Assembly: GCF_001424405.1 (NCBI RefSeq) | Contig: NZ_LMPS01000001.1 | Span: 989,999 to 1,053,998 of the forward strand | Source: Dyadobacter sp. Leaf189 | GTDB taxonomy: Bacteria > Bacteroidota > Bacteroidia > Cytophagales > Spirosomataceae | Length of the DNA stretch: 64,000 nt | Reading direction: 5' to 3' | Shown here: positions 25,594 to 34,821 of the stretch, piece by piece | How positions within the stretch are numbered: the stretch's first letter is position 1 | Layout of the letters: each line of letters starts with the position of its first letter | Program-made: the position numbers and the translations under genes | Notes under the pieces: model-generated | What the model saw: the letters and a program-made list of their open reading frames with translations, nothing else | The model's database searches: none | What the model was told of the DNA's origin: nothing

Positions 25594-27612
25594 TCATTGT
25601 TCTTCTTTTACCTTTTCTTTGAGCTGTAACAACTCGTCGCGCAGCCTGGCAGCTTCCAGGAAGTCCATGTCTTTGGCTGCAGCTTCCATTTTTCGCTGGG
25701 TTTCTGCGATGAGTTTTTGCAGATCGTTTTTACCCATATACTGTACCACCGGATCAGCTGCGATCCTAATTTCCTGCGGTTCTACGTACACTTTCCGCAC
25801 TTTGGAATCAGCCACCGAGGTTTGCTCCATAATCGCTTCTTTCGATTTTAGGATCGTTTTTGGTACAATGCCATTCTCAAAGTTGTACTCCATCTGAATG
25901 GCGCGGCGACGGTTTGTCTCATCGATCGCAAGCTGCATCGACCCGGTCATTACATCAGCATACATAATTACCTTCCCGCGGTCATTACGCGCCGCGCGGC
26001 CGATCGTCTGGATCATAGAGCGCGTATCACGCAGGAATCCTTCCTTATCCGCGTCCATAATGGCTACGAGTGATACTTCCGGTAAATCCAGACCTTCGCG
26101 CAAGAGGTTTACGCCCACAAGTACATCAAATATACCCAGCCGAAGCTCCCTCAAAATCTCAACCCGGTCCAGCGCTTTTACCTCCGAGTGGATGTACCGG
26201 CATTTGATACCAACGCGGTCCAGGTATTTGCTTAACTCCTCGGCCATTCTTTTCGTTAGCGTGGTTACCAGAACGCGATCGCCCATTTTGATCCGCTCAG
26301 TGATTTCTTCGAGCAGATTATCGATCTGGTTCAGACTTGGTCTGACCTCGATTTCCGGATCCAGTAGTCCGGTAGGGCGGATAATCTGTTCTACCACTAC
26401 ACCTTCCGATTTCCTGAGCTCATAATCCGCCGGCGTGGCACTTACGAAAATCGTCTGCGGTGTCATATCTTCAAACTCCTGGAATGTAAGCGGCCGGTTG
26501 TCCAGTGCAGAAGGAAGCCTGAAACCGTATTCTACCAAAGCCTCTTTCCTGGACCGGTCGCCGCCCCACATCGCGCGGATCTGCGGCATAGTCACGTGGC
26601 TTTCGTCCACTACCATTAAAAAATCGTCAGGGAAATAGTCTAGCAGGCAGAATGGCCGCTGGCCTGGCAGTCGCCTGTCGAAATAGCGCGAGTAATTCTC
26701 GATACCCGAGCAGTAACCCAGCTCGCGCATCATTTCCATATCAAATTCAGTACGTTCCTTCACGCGCTCCGCTTCTGCCAGTCTGCCTTCTTTGGTGAAG
26801 AACTGAATTTGCTGCACAAGATCATTCTGTATTTCTGAAATCGACTGCGTAAGTACATCGCGGCCCGTTACAAACAGGTTGGCAGGAAATATGGCCACTG
26901 CTTTTTCTGACGAGATCTTTTTTCCTGTTTCCGGCTCAATGCGCTGGATCTCCTCAATTTCATCTCCAAAAAAGATAAAGCGATAAGCAAAATCAGCATA
27001 CCCCGGATAAACGTCAACAGTATCGCCTTTGACGCGGAAATTACCCCGGTTGAATTCCAGTTCGGTCCTGCTGTAAAGGATTTCCACCAGTCTGAACAAA
27101 AACTGGTTCCTGCTAAAAATATCGCCCAGCTTTGCACTTACAATGCTCTTCTTGTATTCGTGCGGGTTACCGGCACCATAAATGCACGAAACCGACGCCA
27201 CGACAATAACATCGCGTCGACCGCTCATCAATGAAGAAACCGTATGCAGCCGCAGCTTTTCGATTTCCTGATTGATCATCAGGTCTTTTTCTATATACGT
27301 GTTGGTAGTGGATATAAAAGCTTCCGGCTGGTAGTAGTCATAATAACTGATAAAGTACTCGACTGCATTATTGGGGAAAAACTGCTTGAATTCGCCGTAA
27401 AGCTGTGCTGCCAGGGTTTTATTGTGGCTGAGCACCAGGGTAGGTTTGTTGACGCGGGCTACTACATTGGCGACCGTAAATGTCTTGCCCGATCCGGTTA
27501 CCCCTAGTAACGTTTGTGCTGGTTCGCCAGCTTGTAATCCTTGAACAAGTTGTTCGATTGCGTCGGGCTGATCACCCGTAGGTTGGTATTGGGAAGTGAG
27601 TTCGAAGTTCAT
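25594..27612 (-). CDS. uvrB: excinuclease ABC subunit B
   Basis: 672 residues from the ATG at 27612 (MNFELTSQYQPTGDQPDAI, the normal UvrB start); a longer frame begins 33 bp upstream. Walker A GVTGSGKT is at 37-44, the DNA-strand-separating beta-hairpin has YYDYYQPEAFI, the DEAD-box-like helicase motifs follow (DESHVT, QTIGRAARN), and the C-terminal UVR motif that binds UvrC is at about 630-665. It verifies damage and loads UvrC in nucleotide excision repair. Single gene. Confidence 0.97.
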   Translation of the reverse strand: MNFELTSQYQPTGDQPDAIEQLVQGLQAGEPAQTLLGVTGSGKTFTVANVVARVNKPTLVLSHNKTLAAQLYGEFKQFFPNNAVEYFISYYDYYQPEAFISTTNTYIEKDLMINQEIEKLRLHTVSSLMSGRRDVIVVASVSCIYGAGNPHEYKKSIVSAKLGDIFSRNQFLFRLVEILYSRTELEFNRGNFRVKGDTVDVYPGYADFAYRFIFFGDEIEEIQRIEPETGKKISSEKAVAIFPANLFVTGRDVLTQSISEIQNDLVQQIQFFTKEGRLAEAERVKERTEFDMEMMRELGYCSGIENYSRYFDRRLPGQRPFCLLDYFPDDFLMVVDESHVTMPQIRAMWGGDRSRKEALVEYGFRLPSALDNRPLTFQEFEDMTPQTIFVSATPADYELRKSEGVVVEQIIRPTGLLDPEIEVRPSLNQIDNLLEEITERIKMGDRVLVTTLTKRMAEELSKYLDRVGIKCRYIHSEVKALDRVEILRELRLGIFDVLVGVNLLREGLDLPEVSLVAIMDADKEGFLRDTRSMIQTIGRAARNDRGKVIMYADVMTGSMQLAIDETNRRRAIQMEYNFENGIVPKTILKSKEAIMEQTSVADSKVRKVYVEPQEIRIAADPVVQYMGKNDLQKLIAETQRKMEAAAKDMDFLEAARLRDELLQLKEKVKEEQ

Positions 27613-27688
27613 AACGCATATTAGGCCGTACCGGAAATAACGCATTTCAAAGATAGATTAGTTTCTTTGAAATGCGTCCGGAACTGCC

Positions 27689-28540
27689 TTATGCTTGTCT
27701 TAGAACACTTTCAGCGTTTTCAACAGCCTTTTTCTCTTTCCAGTGCTGCCATTCAAGGCCCAGCAGCTTGGTCATACTTTTATCCACAAACGTGTGACGA
27801 ACCAGGTTCATGCCGCCTTTCACAGCCGTGAAAATGGAGTTGTTGGCTCTTAATGCAAGACTGAAACCACCATCGACATAACGGATATAATGCCACCACA
27901 ATGAAGGAATAAAGATCGTTTCGCCGTGGTACAATGTAGTTTCATGGCCCACTGCGCCTTTCAATGCAGGAAAACGCTCGTAGTCCGGATTAAGCGGATC
28001 TACTTTGCTCATTACCGTAAAAGGGTGGTGGTATAACCTGCGGCTTTCTTCCGGAGAAAACAGGATGATCTGCTTGCGTGTTTGGAACTGCGTCAGGAAT
28101 ACATTGGAGCAGTCCATATCGTAGTGCAGACTGGTAATGGATCCCTCACCTCCGAAGAATACAAACTTGTAAGATTTTAAGAATCCATCCATGATCGTCG
28201 GAAAACGGATATCGTTTGCCAGCTCAGGGATTTTTTTGAAAATATCAAAAAGGAAAATACGAAGGTCGGTTGGTCCCTTCTCGATCAACGAGAGATACTC
28301 ACCAAACTTCATTGTTTTCGCAATCTGGAAATATTTATCTGCATCGTGAAGATGGTTGTCAACCAGGGGAACATCCAGATTACCGTGATTCTCTCTCAAC
28401 CACTCAAATGTCCATTTCTGAACTGCCGGCCAATCTTTTGCCAAATCCGTAAAAACCACCGGCTTGCTTGGTTTCAGGTAATTTTCGATAAATTCCTCGC
28501 GTGTTAACCCACTACGCTTTTCTATTGGCACTAATTTCAT
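27689..28540 (-). CDS. cupin-like (JmjC-type) dioxygenase family protein
   Basis: 283 residues from ATG 28540 (MKLVPIEKRSGLTREEF); nine more residues are open upstream. The cupin_8/JmjC pattern is present: an HYDMD segment supplies the first His and Asp iron ligands (near residue 134), and the third His lies in FIPSLWWHYI near 218. The segment KPVVFTDLAKDWPAVQKWTFEWL at the start is typical of FIH/tRNA-hydroxylase-like cupins. A 2-oxoglutarate and Fe(II)-dependent hydroxylase is likely; the substrate is unknown. Confidence 0.85.
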   Translation of the reverse strand: MKLVPIEKRSGLTREEFIENYLKPSKPVVFTDLAKDWPAVQKWTFEWLRENHGNLDVPLVDNHLHDADKYFQIAKTMKFGEYLSLIEKGPTDLRIFLFDIFKKIPELANDIRFPTIMDGFLKSYKFVFFGGEGSITSLHYDMDCSNVFLTQFQTRKQIILFSPEESRRLYHHPFTVMSKVDPLNPDYERFPALKGAVGHETTLYHGETIFIPSLWWHYIRYVDGGFSLALRANNSIFTAVKGGMNLVRHTFVDKSMTKLLGLEWQHWKEKKAVENAESVLRQA

Positions 28541-28748
28541 ACAGAAACTGAGTAAATAGGTAATCAATTAGACTATAATACTGTAAACTCAACGTTTTCA
28601 GCGGCCTTGCCGATACATTTTACCTTATCTTACGCCTGGTCAAATGTATTAAAGAGAATTCAAAAATATAAATTTCAATTCATTTAATAATCATATTCTT
28701 TATTCTATATAGAATTTATAGACTAATAAGATCAAAGGCCCGGCTTCC

Positions 28749-29558
28749 ATGCATTACTACACCATTTTACCCCCTCCCGACCTTGCCGCCTATATCAGGT
28801 GTTTCTGGGTATTGGAACATGAAGTGAGTGCCTGCAAGCCCTATTTCCATAAAACAATGGCCGATGGTTGCGCCGAGCTGATCTTCCATTACCAGGGCAG
28901 ATTTGACGAAATAGCACAATCCGGCAAGACAGCGCTTTCCTTCACATCCGGGTTAAGCGGACCTTCCTCACAGTTCCGCAGGTTTTGTATAGGCGAAAGT
29001 TTCGGGATATTCGGCGTGTACCTGTTTCCTTTTGCATTGCCGGGTTTATTCAAAATCCCTGCCTGCGAGCTGGTCAATGAAATGCCTGACCTGCAAACAC
29101 TGCTTGGTAAAAAAGGGGAGGAGCTGGAAGAACAGATGATGCTCGCGGAAAACAACGAGGTGAGGGTTGCGATCATGTGCCGCTTCCTGCGGAGGTGTTT
29201 GCTTAAAAGCGCACAACCGGAACCTGCTGCTTTCGCGATGATCAACCAGGTAATTCAAAATAACGGACTTACCAGCGTGGCCGGGCTTGCGGCGCAGAAC
29301 AATTTATCGATCCGGCAGCTTGAACGTAAGTTCAAAACATTTTCAGGTTTCAGCCCGAAGCTTTTTTCGCGCATTGTACGCTTTCATACCGCAATGAATG
29401 CATATGGAGACAGAAACAAATCGCTGACCGAAATCGCTTACGAAGCTGGCTATTATGATCAATCGCATTTCATCCACGAGTTCAAGGCATTTTCGGGAGA
29501 GCATCCGGGCAGCTATTTTTCAGGAAATTCAGAAGCGACAGAGTACCGCGACGTTTAA
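28749..29558 (+). CDS. AraC-family transcriptional regulator
   Basis: 269 residues. Residues 1-140 match the DUF6597 N-terminal domain (IRCFWVLEHE, FHKTMADGCAELIFHYQG), and two helix-turn-helix motifs lie at about 170-262 (VAGLAAQNNLSIRQLERKFKTFSGFSPK and SLTEIAYEAGYYDQSHFIHEFKAFSGEHP). It may regulate the VOC gene 67 bp downstream; no effector can be named. The 208-bp divergent gap before it is AT-rich without further genes. Confidence 0.9.
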   Translation: MHYYTILPPPDLAAYIRCFWVLEHEVSACKPYFHKTMADGCAELIFHYQGRFDEIAQSGKTALSFTSGLSGPSSQFRRFCIGESFGIFGVYLFPFALPGLFKIPACELVNEMPDLQTLLGKKGEELEEQMMLAENNEVRVAIMCRFLRRCLLKSAQPEPAAFAMINQVIQNNGLTSVAGLAAQNNLSIRQLERKFKTFSGFSPKLFSRIVRFHTAMNAYGDRNKSLTEIAYEAGYYDQSHFIHEFKAFSGEHPGSYFSGNSEATEYRDV

Positions 29559-29595
29559 TGTCGTGTTTTTCCAATTTCCTGTTTTAACACTGACC

Positions 29596-29603
29596 TAGTT
29601 TTG
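29596..29603 (+). promoter_or_regulatory. probable -7 box of the VOC gene
   Basis: TAGTTTTG fits TAnnTTTG 22 bp before the start codon; the -33 region is only T-rich. Confidence 0.4.
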
Positions 29604-29625
29604 TCCCAAACATAAACCAATAATC

Positions 29626-30012
29626 ATGAGCACTGTAAAAATTCCAAATGGCCACCAGGCGGTGATGCCTTATTTAATGCTGGACAAAGCCGTTCGTTTT
29701 CAGGATTTTGTCACCCAGGTTTTGGACGGCGAAGTTGTGTCAACCCATTTTCAGGAAGACGAGCCAACGCTGATCAAGCATGCAGAGGTGCGGATAGGAG
29801 AGAGTACCATTATGTTTTGCGACAGTCGCGGCGAGTGGCCTGCCCAGCCTGCTAACCTGTTTGTGTACGTTGAAAATGCAGATGAAACCTATGCGAAAGC
29901 GCTTGAATCGGGTGCCACGAGCATGATGGAACCAGCAGATCAGGATTATGGAAGAAGCTGCGGCGTAACAGATCCCTGCGGAAATGTGTGGTGGATTACT
30001 TCTGTGATCTGA
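29626..30012 (+). CDS. VOC-family (PhnB/glyoxalase-like) protein
   Basis: 128 residues. The start AVMPYLMLDKAVRFQDFVTQVLDGEVV and the end DPAD-like DQDYGRSCGVTDPCGNVWWITS match PhnB-type vicinal-oxygen-chelate proteins. The fold serves glyoxalases, dioxygenases and bleomycin-binding proteins; no reaction can be assigned. A strong hairpin follows the stop. Confidence 0.85.
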   Translation: MSTVKIPNGHQAVMPYLMLDKAVRFQDFVTQVLDGEVVSTHFQEDEPTLIKHAEVRIGESTIMFCDSRGEWPAQPANLFVYVENADETYAKALESGATSMMEPADQDYGRSCGVTDPCGNVWWITSVI

Positions 30013-30031
30013 GCGCGCATCTTTTGCCTTA

Positions 30032-30081
30032 AAGCTGTCTTTATCGCTATATTGAGCCGCGGTAAGACAGCTTCCTTTTTT
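30032..30081 (+). terminator. terminator abutting the next start codon
   Basis: AAGCTGTCTTA (30032-30042) and TAAGACAGCTT (30063-30073) form an 11-bp stem with a 20-nt loop, followed by TCCTTTTTT. The following ATG (30082) begins at the end of the T run, so read-through or a transcript start inside the hairpin is needed for the next gene. Confidence 0.75.
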
Positions 30082-30420
30082 ATGATCAACTACGATAACA
30101 AAGTTTTTATACCACTTTCAAACACTGAAAACGGCGAGGTGGATTTGAGTATGCAGTTTGTTTACAAGCAAGCCGGCAACATCGTTACTTCCACGTACTC
30201 AGGCGGCAGAATAATCAGCGGGCACCTGATCGCATTGGTGGACGAAGCCGGTCACCTGGATATGCGCTACCACCAGGTGAATGACAAAGGCGAGATTACA
30301 ACGGGCATCTGCAAATCAACTCCCGAGCAACTGCCGAACGGAAAATTGCGTATGCATGAAAAATGGCAGTGGACTTCCGGTGACCTCTCTTTCGGGGAAT
30401 CGCTTCTGGAAGAATTATAA
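30082..30420 (+). CDS. conserved hypothetical protein (often mislabelled N-acetylglutamate synthase)
   Basis: 112 residues from ATG 30082; a TTG at 30052 would start inside the terminator loop. The pattern NYDNKVFIPLSNTENGEVD, FVYKQAGNIVTSTYSGG and HLDMRYHQVNDKGEITTGICKS belongs to a small beta-rich family that databases sometimes call N-acetylglutamate synthase without experimental basis. Function unknown. Confidence 0.75.
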   Translation: MINYDNKVFIPLSNTENGEVDLSMQFVYKQAGNIVTSTYSGGRIISGHLIALVDEAGHLDMRYHQVNDKGEITTGICKSTPEQLPNGKLRMHEKWQWTSGDLSFGESLLEEL

Positions 30421-30441
30421 TGCCTTAGACTTGCTTGTATC

Positions 30442-30978
30442 ATGCGCGCTTTGAAGATCTGGTTACTTGTTTTGTTACTTACTGCATTGTTCACCAATCT
30501 GCATGCGCAGGCTTCCAGAATAGTATCCGGAAGCACAAAATTCAGTGTCAAATATATTCTCGGTACCTGCAACGGGACTTTTGCTGCTCCGACAGGAACA
30601 GCAGTTTTCAATGAAAAAAGCCCGGAGAATGCCGCATTTGACATTAAGATTGCGGCCAACACCTTTGATACAAAGAATAATTCCCGCGACAAGGATATGA
30701 AAAGCGAGAAGTATTTTCACGTTGAAAAGTATCCGGATATCCATTTCAAATCGTCCCGCGTCGGGAAAAAGGAGGGTGGCTATCTGGCTACCGGTACGCT
30801 TACAATCCGCGACGTTTCCAAAACAGTTACCCTGCCTTTTGAAGCAAAAAAGAATGCTGACGGCAGCTACAATCTTACCAGCACATTCGAGGTCAACCGG
30901 CTCGACTACAGACTCGGTGAAAAGGACTGGAAACTAAAAGATATTGTAACAGTCACATTACAGGCAGTCGCCAAATAA
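30442..30978 (+). CDS. secreted YceI-family protein
   Basis: 178 residues with a signal peptide (cleavage near LHA-QA, about residue 22). The YceI pattern is present but diverged: SGSTKFSVKYILGTCNGTF, NSRDKDMKSEKYFHVEKYPDIHFKSS and TSTFEVNRLDYRLGEKDW. It should sit in the periplasm and bind a lipidic ligand. It precedes the TonB receptor operon by 130 bp, separated by the probable metal-regulated promoter. Confidence 0.88.
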   Translation: MRALKIWLLVLLLTALFTNLHAQASRIVSGSTKFSVKYILGTCNGTFAAPTGTAVFNEKSPENAAFDIKIAANTFDTKNNSRDKDMKSEKYFHVEKYPDIHFKSSRVGKKEGGYLATGTLTIRDVSKTVTLPFEAKKNADGSYNLTSTFEVNRLDYRLGEKDWKLKDIVTVTLQAVAK

Positions 30979-31052
30979 AGTAACTTCTTTAAAATGGCAG
31001 CTTCGTTCAGGAGCTGTAAATGCACCAGCTTAAATATTTTTCTCATTAATTG

Positions 31053-31099
31053 TATTTAGTCTAAATAATACATTTTATTTGTATTCATAATTAGTCTAA
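31053..31099 (+). promoter_or_regulatory. paired TTAGnCTAA operators before the TonB receptor gene
   Basis: Site 1 TATTTAGTCTAAATA (31053-31067) is a perfect 7-1-7 palindrome; site 2 TTAGTCTAA is at 31091-31099, ten bases before the ATG. A weak promoter TTG (31050-31052) / TACATTTT (31069-31076) would place site 1 in the spacer. The core matches the element beside the DtxR-family gene at 60777-60792. A repressor site is inferred. Confidence 0.65.
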
Positions 31100-31109
31100 A
31101 CAAGCTCCG

Positions 31110-33377
31110 ATGAGATCAATCTTTACTGTCTTGTGCTTGCTGGTCAGCATCGCCAATACCTATGCGCAGGTGGGAAATGGCGTGATCGAGGGCAAACTGA
31201 TCTTAAAAGACGGACTTCCGGCTTCATCTGTAAGCCTGTTTCTCAAAGGGACCAGCTACGGTACCCAGTCTGACAGTGCAGGTTTTTTCAGTTTGAAGGC
31301 ACCGGCAGGCAGCTACCAGCTTGTGGTAAAAAGCATTGGGAAAGCGGAAAGAATGATCAAAGTGCAGATTGAAGCGGGGAAGACCATTCAGCTCTCTGAC
31401 ATACAATTAGCAGAAACTCCGCTTGCATTGATGGAAATGGTTGTGACAGGCCAGTCTGAACCTCAATCACTTAGGAATTCGGTTTACCAGGTTCGTACCA
31501 TTGACAGCGAGCGGATCAGAATGCGCGGGGCTACCACTTTGCAGGCTGTTCTGAATACGGAGCTGGGAATCCGGTTTTCAAATGACCTTACCCTCGGTAC
31601 CAGCGACATTCAGTTAATGGGCATGTCCGGACAAAATGTGAAGGTCCTGCTCGACGGGATTCCGATGGTGGACCGGGGCAGCACGCGTGAGAGTTTAGGC
31701 CAGATCGATATCAACAGCATCGAACGTATAGAGATCGTCGAAGGACCGATGTCGGTGATGTACGGGACCGACGCGCTGGCCGGGGTTATTAATCTTATTA
31801 CCAAAAAGAACCACTCCGGTTCCAATATGATCGTAAGTGCGCGTTTGCAGGAAGAAACAGCCGGCAAAGAATACGATCCGCTTACGGAGAGGGGTGCTCA
31901 CAATCAAAGTCTTGGACTGACCTGGCAGAGCCAGAACCTGCAATTTTCAGGCAATGTGACACGGAACAATTTTGGCGGCTGGCAGGGGAATGCGGTCGGG
32001 CGGGAAAAAGAATGGCTGCCTAAGGAGCAGATGCTTTATACGGCAGGAGCCAGGTATCAGGGCAGCAAATGGAATGTTTGGTACCGGTTCAATGGGGCTG
32101 ATGAAACAATCCGGTATTTCGGAAGACGAAATGTTGAATTAACGGCTGTTGATAAAGATTATATCAGCAAACGCTGGTTTCATCAGGTACAATCTGAATA
32201 TAAGGTAAGTGAAAAGCTCAACCTCAATGCGGTGATGTCTTACACCGATTATTCACGCAGGACACTCACTACCAACGTCGATGCAAATGACCGGCGCACT
32301 CTGTCGCTTGACGCAGGCGCTCAGGATAAGTCTGTATTCACGACCACATTCTTCCGGGGAACTGCTTTTTACAAGGTATCCCACGGATTTTCGGTGCTGG
32401 CCGGGGTTGATTTCTCAAACAATGCAAGTTCCGGGGCGAGAATTTCAGGTTCGCCGACTATCGGAGAATATGCTTTGTTTATAGCGCCGGAAGTGAAAAT
32501 AGGAGAGGTACTCCGGCTTACTCCCGGATTGCGCTTTCTTCAAAATTCTGTCTACGACGCGCCGCCGGTTATTCCTTCGCTGAATGGAAAGCTGACGATT
32601 TCAAAAAACCTTGATTACCGTTTCGGTTACGCCCGCGGCTTCCGTTCTCCTGCACTCCGCGAGCTGTATTTTGATTTTGTAGATGCATCCCATCAAATCT
32701 TTGGAAATACAAACCTCAAAGCCGAATACTCCGACAGCTTTAATTCATTCCTGGTCTGGCAGGCTGCCAGCAAAGCGCATCTCCGCGTAACGTCAACAAT
32801 AGGCGGTTTTTACAACATTTTTCACGACCAGATTGGCTTTGCCACTGACCCGAAGGATGCCAGCAAGACCACTTATCTCAACATCCATCTGTTTAAAACC
32901 ACCGGCTTTACGATTGACAATAAACTATTTACCAAACACATTCAGGCAAGTATCGGAGCGAGTTATGTGGGAAGATACAACCAGTTTTCTGCCGATCCGG
33001 AGCTTTACGGTGAACTGCCGCAGTTTGAATGGTCGCCTGAAATCAATGCGAACCTGCTGTACACTTTTACCAAAATCCGTGCGGGGATCAACCTTTTTTA
33101 CAAGTACACCGGCAAGCTCCCCAACTACGAGTCAGCTGATTTGATCAGCGTCAACCTGGCTGAAACGGCAGGCTATCACATGGCGGACATTACTATCAAC
33201 AAAGCTTTCGGCAAATACGTGAACCTGCTCGGAGGCGTGAAAAACCTGCTCGGGGTAACCACACTCAACAATACCTCAACAGATACGGGCAACGCGCATA
33301 GCACCGGCGGGGCAGTGCCTATGTCTTATGGACGCTCGTGGTTTCTCGGATTGAATTTTCAGTGGTCAAAAAATTAA
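31110..33377 (+). CDS. TonB-dependent outer-membrane receptor (haem/iron type)
   Basis: 755 residues. A signal peptide ends at TYA-QV (residue 20). Residues 25-105 are a carboxypeptidase-regulatory-like beta-sandwich, followed by the plug (about 115-230, GATTLQAVLNTELGIRF and RIEIVEGPMSVMYGTDALAGVINLITKK) and a 22-strand-type barrel that ends in an aromatic residue region (SWFLGLNFQWSKN). Two HmuY-type genes follow on the same strand, which points to haem uptake, although other iron chelates are possible. TonB-driven transport across the outer membrane. Probably repressed at the TTAGnCTAA sites upstream. Confidence 0.92.
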   Translation: MRSIFTVLCLLVSIANTYAQVGNGVIEGKLILKDGLPASSVSLFLKGTSYGTQSDSAGFFSLKAPAGSYQLVVKSIGKAERMIKVQIEAGKTIQLSDIQLAETPLALMEMVVTGQSEPQSLRNSVYQVRTIDSERIRMRGATTLQAVLNTELGIRFSNDLTLGTSDIQLMGMSGQNVKVLLDGIPMVDRGSTRESLGQIDINSIERIEIVEGPMSVMYGTDALAGVINLITKKNHSGSNMIVSARLQEETAGKEYDPLTERGAHNQSLGLTWQSQNLQFSGNVTRNNFGGWQGNAVGREKEWLPKEQMLYTAGARYQGSKWNVWYRFNGADETIRYFGRRNVELTAVDKDYISKRWFHQVQSEYKVSEKLNLNAVMSYTDYSRRTLTTNVDANDRRTLSLDAGAQDKSVFTTTFFRGTAFYKVSHGFSVLAGVDFSNNASSGARISGSPTIGEYALFIAPEVKIGEVLRLTPGLRFLQNSVYDAPPVIPSLNGKLTISKNLDYRFGYARGFRSPALRELYFDFVDASHQIFGNTNLKAEYSDSFNSFLVWQAASKAHLRVTSTIGGFYNIFHDQIGFATDPKDASKTTYLNIHLFKTTGFTIDNKLFTKHIQASIGASYVGRYNQFSADPELYGELPQFEWSPEINANLLYTFTKIRAGINLFYKYTGKLPNYESADLISVNLAETAGYHMADITINKAFGKYVNLLGGVKNLLGVTTLNNTSTDTGNAHSTGGAVPMSYGRSWFLGLNFQWSKN

Positions 33378-33407
33378 CATATACCCTTTTACATAACTCC
33401 AACCAAA

Positions 33408-34802
33408 ATGAAGAAAATAGTTAAGTCCCTGTTGCTGATCGCCTTTCTGGGAAGCTTTAATGCATGTAATGATGACGAGCCGCCACTTCCTGATAATGTA
33501 GCCGGTTTTGAAAGTGCTGAAAAAGGGTTTGAAGGAGAGGAGACCGAGATCAGGATCACGCTTTCGCGTGCCGTGGACGTAGTTACGCCGGTCACAGTTT
33601 CAGTTACGCCCACACAGCTTACGTATGGTAATGAATTTACGACCACTCCGGCCGAAGTCAACAATGCAATTTCCCTGTCGGTACCTGCCGGGCAGTCTGC
33701 GGTATCTTTTAAAGTGACCAAAAAAGCGGGCATTCTGCTGGACGGTGATGAGCATATTGCATTCAGGATCACCTCAGTAGGAGCACCTGCATTGGCAGGC
33801 ACTGCTACCGATCTCAAACTTAGCTTCAAGGCAATTGTTTCCGAAGGTACCAGTATTCAGCTCAACGGGATTGCCGACGATGAACCGGGAAGCAGCGCGG
33901 CTAATGCTGTATTCCTCGATCTGAGCAGCAATACCCAAACCGCGGTGCTGCGCGACAGCTGGGATCTTGGTTTTTACAGCGGCACTGATTTCCGCGTGAT
34001 CATCAATGGAACAAATGGCGCTTCTGCATTAATGGTTAACAAATCGGATATCAATGCAGTTACAGCCGGTGATTTTGTTGCGGATTCGCTGGCAGTTGGT
34101 CAGGGAAAGGGCAAGCTAACGCTGGTTGACGATGCCAAAGGCGATTTGACCAAAACTGTAATCAAAGAAATTTCAGCTACTGATGCGGACAATAAAGTGT
34201 ACATCCTCAACCGAAAAGGCGGTACTGCGAACGTACTTCCCGCTGACCAACTCTACAAAATCCGCATTGTACGAAAAGGAACGGGCTATTCTGTCCAATA
34301 TGCCAAATTGAATGAGACCACATTTAAAACGATTGATGTAAACAAGGACGCGACTTCCAACTTCGAATATGTATCTCTTGGAAAAGGCGCTGCGGTCGAA
34401 GTCGAGCCCGCGAAAGATAAATGGGATTTACGATGGGGATATAGCATGTACTATACCAACTTCGGCACCGGCCTGATTCCCTATGGATTTTCAGACCTGG
34501 TTTTCACAAACAAACATGCGAACGTAGAAGCTGCCGAGGTACTCACTGCCACTGCGACCTACGATGCATTTGCCGAAAGTAACCTCGCGGGAATTACCTT
34601 TTCCAAAGATGCTGACGCGATCGGTTCCAAATGGCGGGTAACTTCCGGCGGGCCTGAGGGCGTGAAAACAGATCGTTTTTACCTGATCAAAGACCCGGCA
34701 GGAAATATCTACAAACTCCGGTTTGTGAACTTCCATCCAAACGATGGCGGTGTGCGCGGAAAGCCGAAGCTGGAATACAAGCTGGTTAAAAAGGGAGCTT
34801 AA
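33408..34802 (+). CDS. HmuY-family haem-binding-type lipoprotein
   Basis: 464 residues. Lipoprotein signal with C20 (FNAC), so surface or envelope anchored. Residues 30-145 form a Calx-beta-like sandwich (GFEGEETEIRITLSRAVDVVTPVTVSV). Residues 160-464 match the HmuY fold (SNTQTAVLRDSWDLGFYSGTDFRVIINGTNGASALMVNKSDI, WDLRWGYSMYYTNFG and KLRFVNFHPNDGGVRGKPKLEYKLV). HmuY of Porphyromonas takes haem from host proteins and passes it to the receptor HmuR. Haem-ligand residues cannot be assigned by eye. Confidence 0.85.
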   Translation: MKKIVKSLLLIAFLGSFNACNDDEPPLPDNVAGFESAEKGFEGEETEIRITLSRAVDVVTPVTVSVTPTQLTYGNEFTTTPAEVNNAISLSVPAGQSAVSFKVTKKAGILLDGDEHIAFRITSVGAPALAGTATDLKLSFKAIVSEGTSIQLNGIADDEPGSSAANAVFLDLSSNTQTAVLRDSWDLGFYSGTDFRVIINGTNGASALMVNKSDINAVTAGDFVADSLAVGQGKGKLTLVDDAKGDLTKTVIKEISATDADNKVYILNRKGGTANVLPADQLYKIRIVRKGTGYSVQYAKLNETTFKTIDVNKDATSNFEYVSLGKGAAVEVEPAKDKWDLRWGYSMYYTNFGTGLIPYGFSDLVFTNKHANVEAAEVLTATATYDAFAESNLAGITFSKDADAIGSKWRVTSGGPEGVKTDRFYLIKDPAGNIYKLRFVNFHPNDGGVRGKPKLEYKLVKKGA

Positions 34803-34821
34803 TCAATTCAAATCGTTAGCT

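Noticed and set aside
28568-28727. TTAGACTA-like sites between the cupin and AraC genes as further metal operators
   Set aside because: TTAGACTAT and TATAGACTAA match only the 6-7 base core, which is expected many times by chance in 64 kb, and the genes are not metal-uptake genes.
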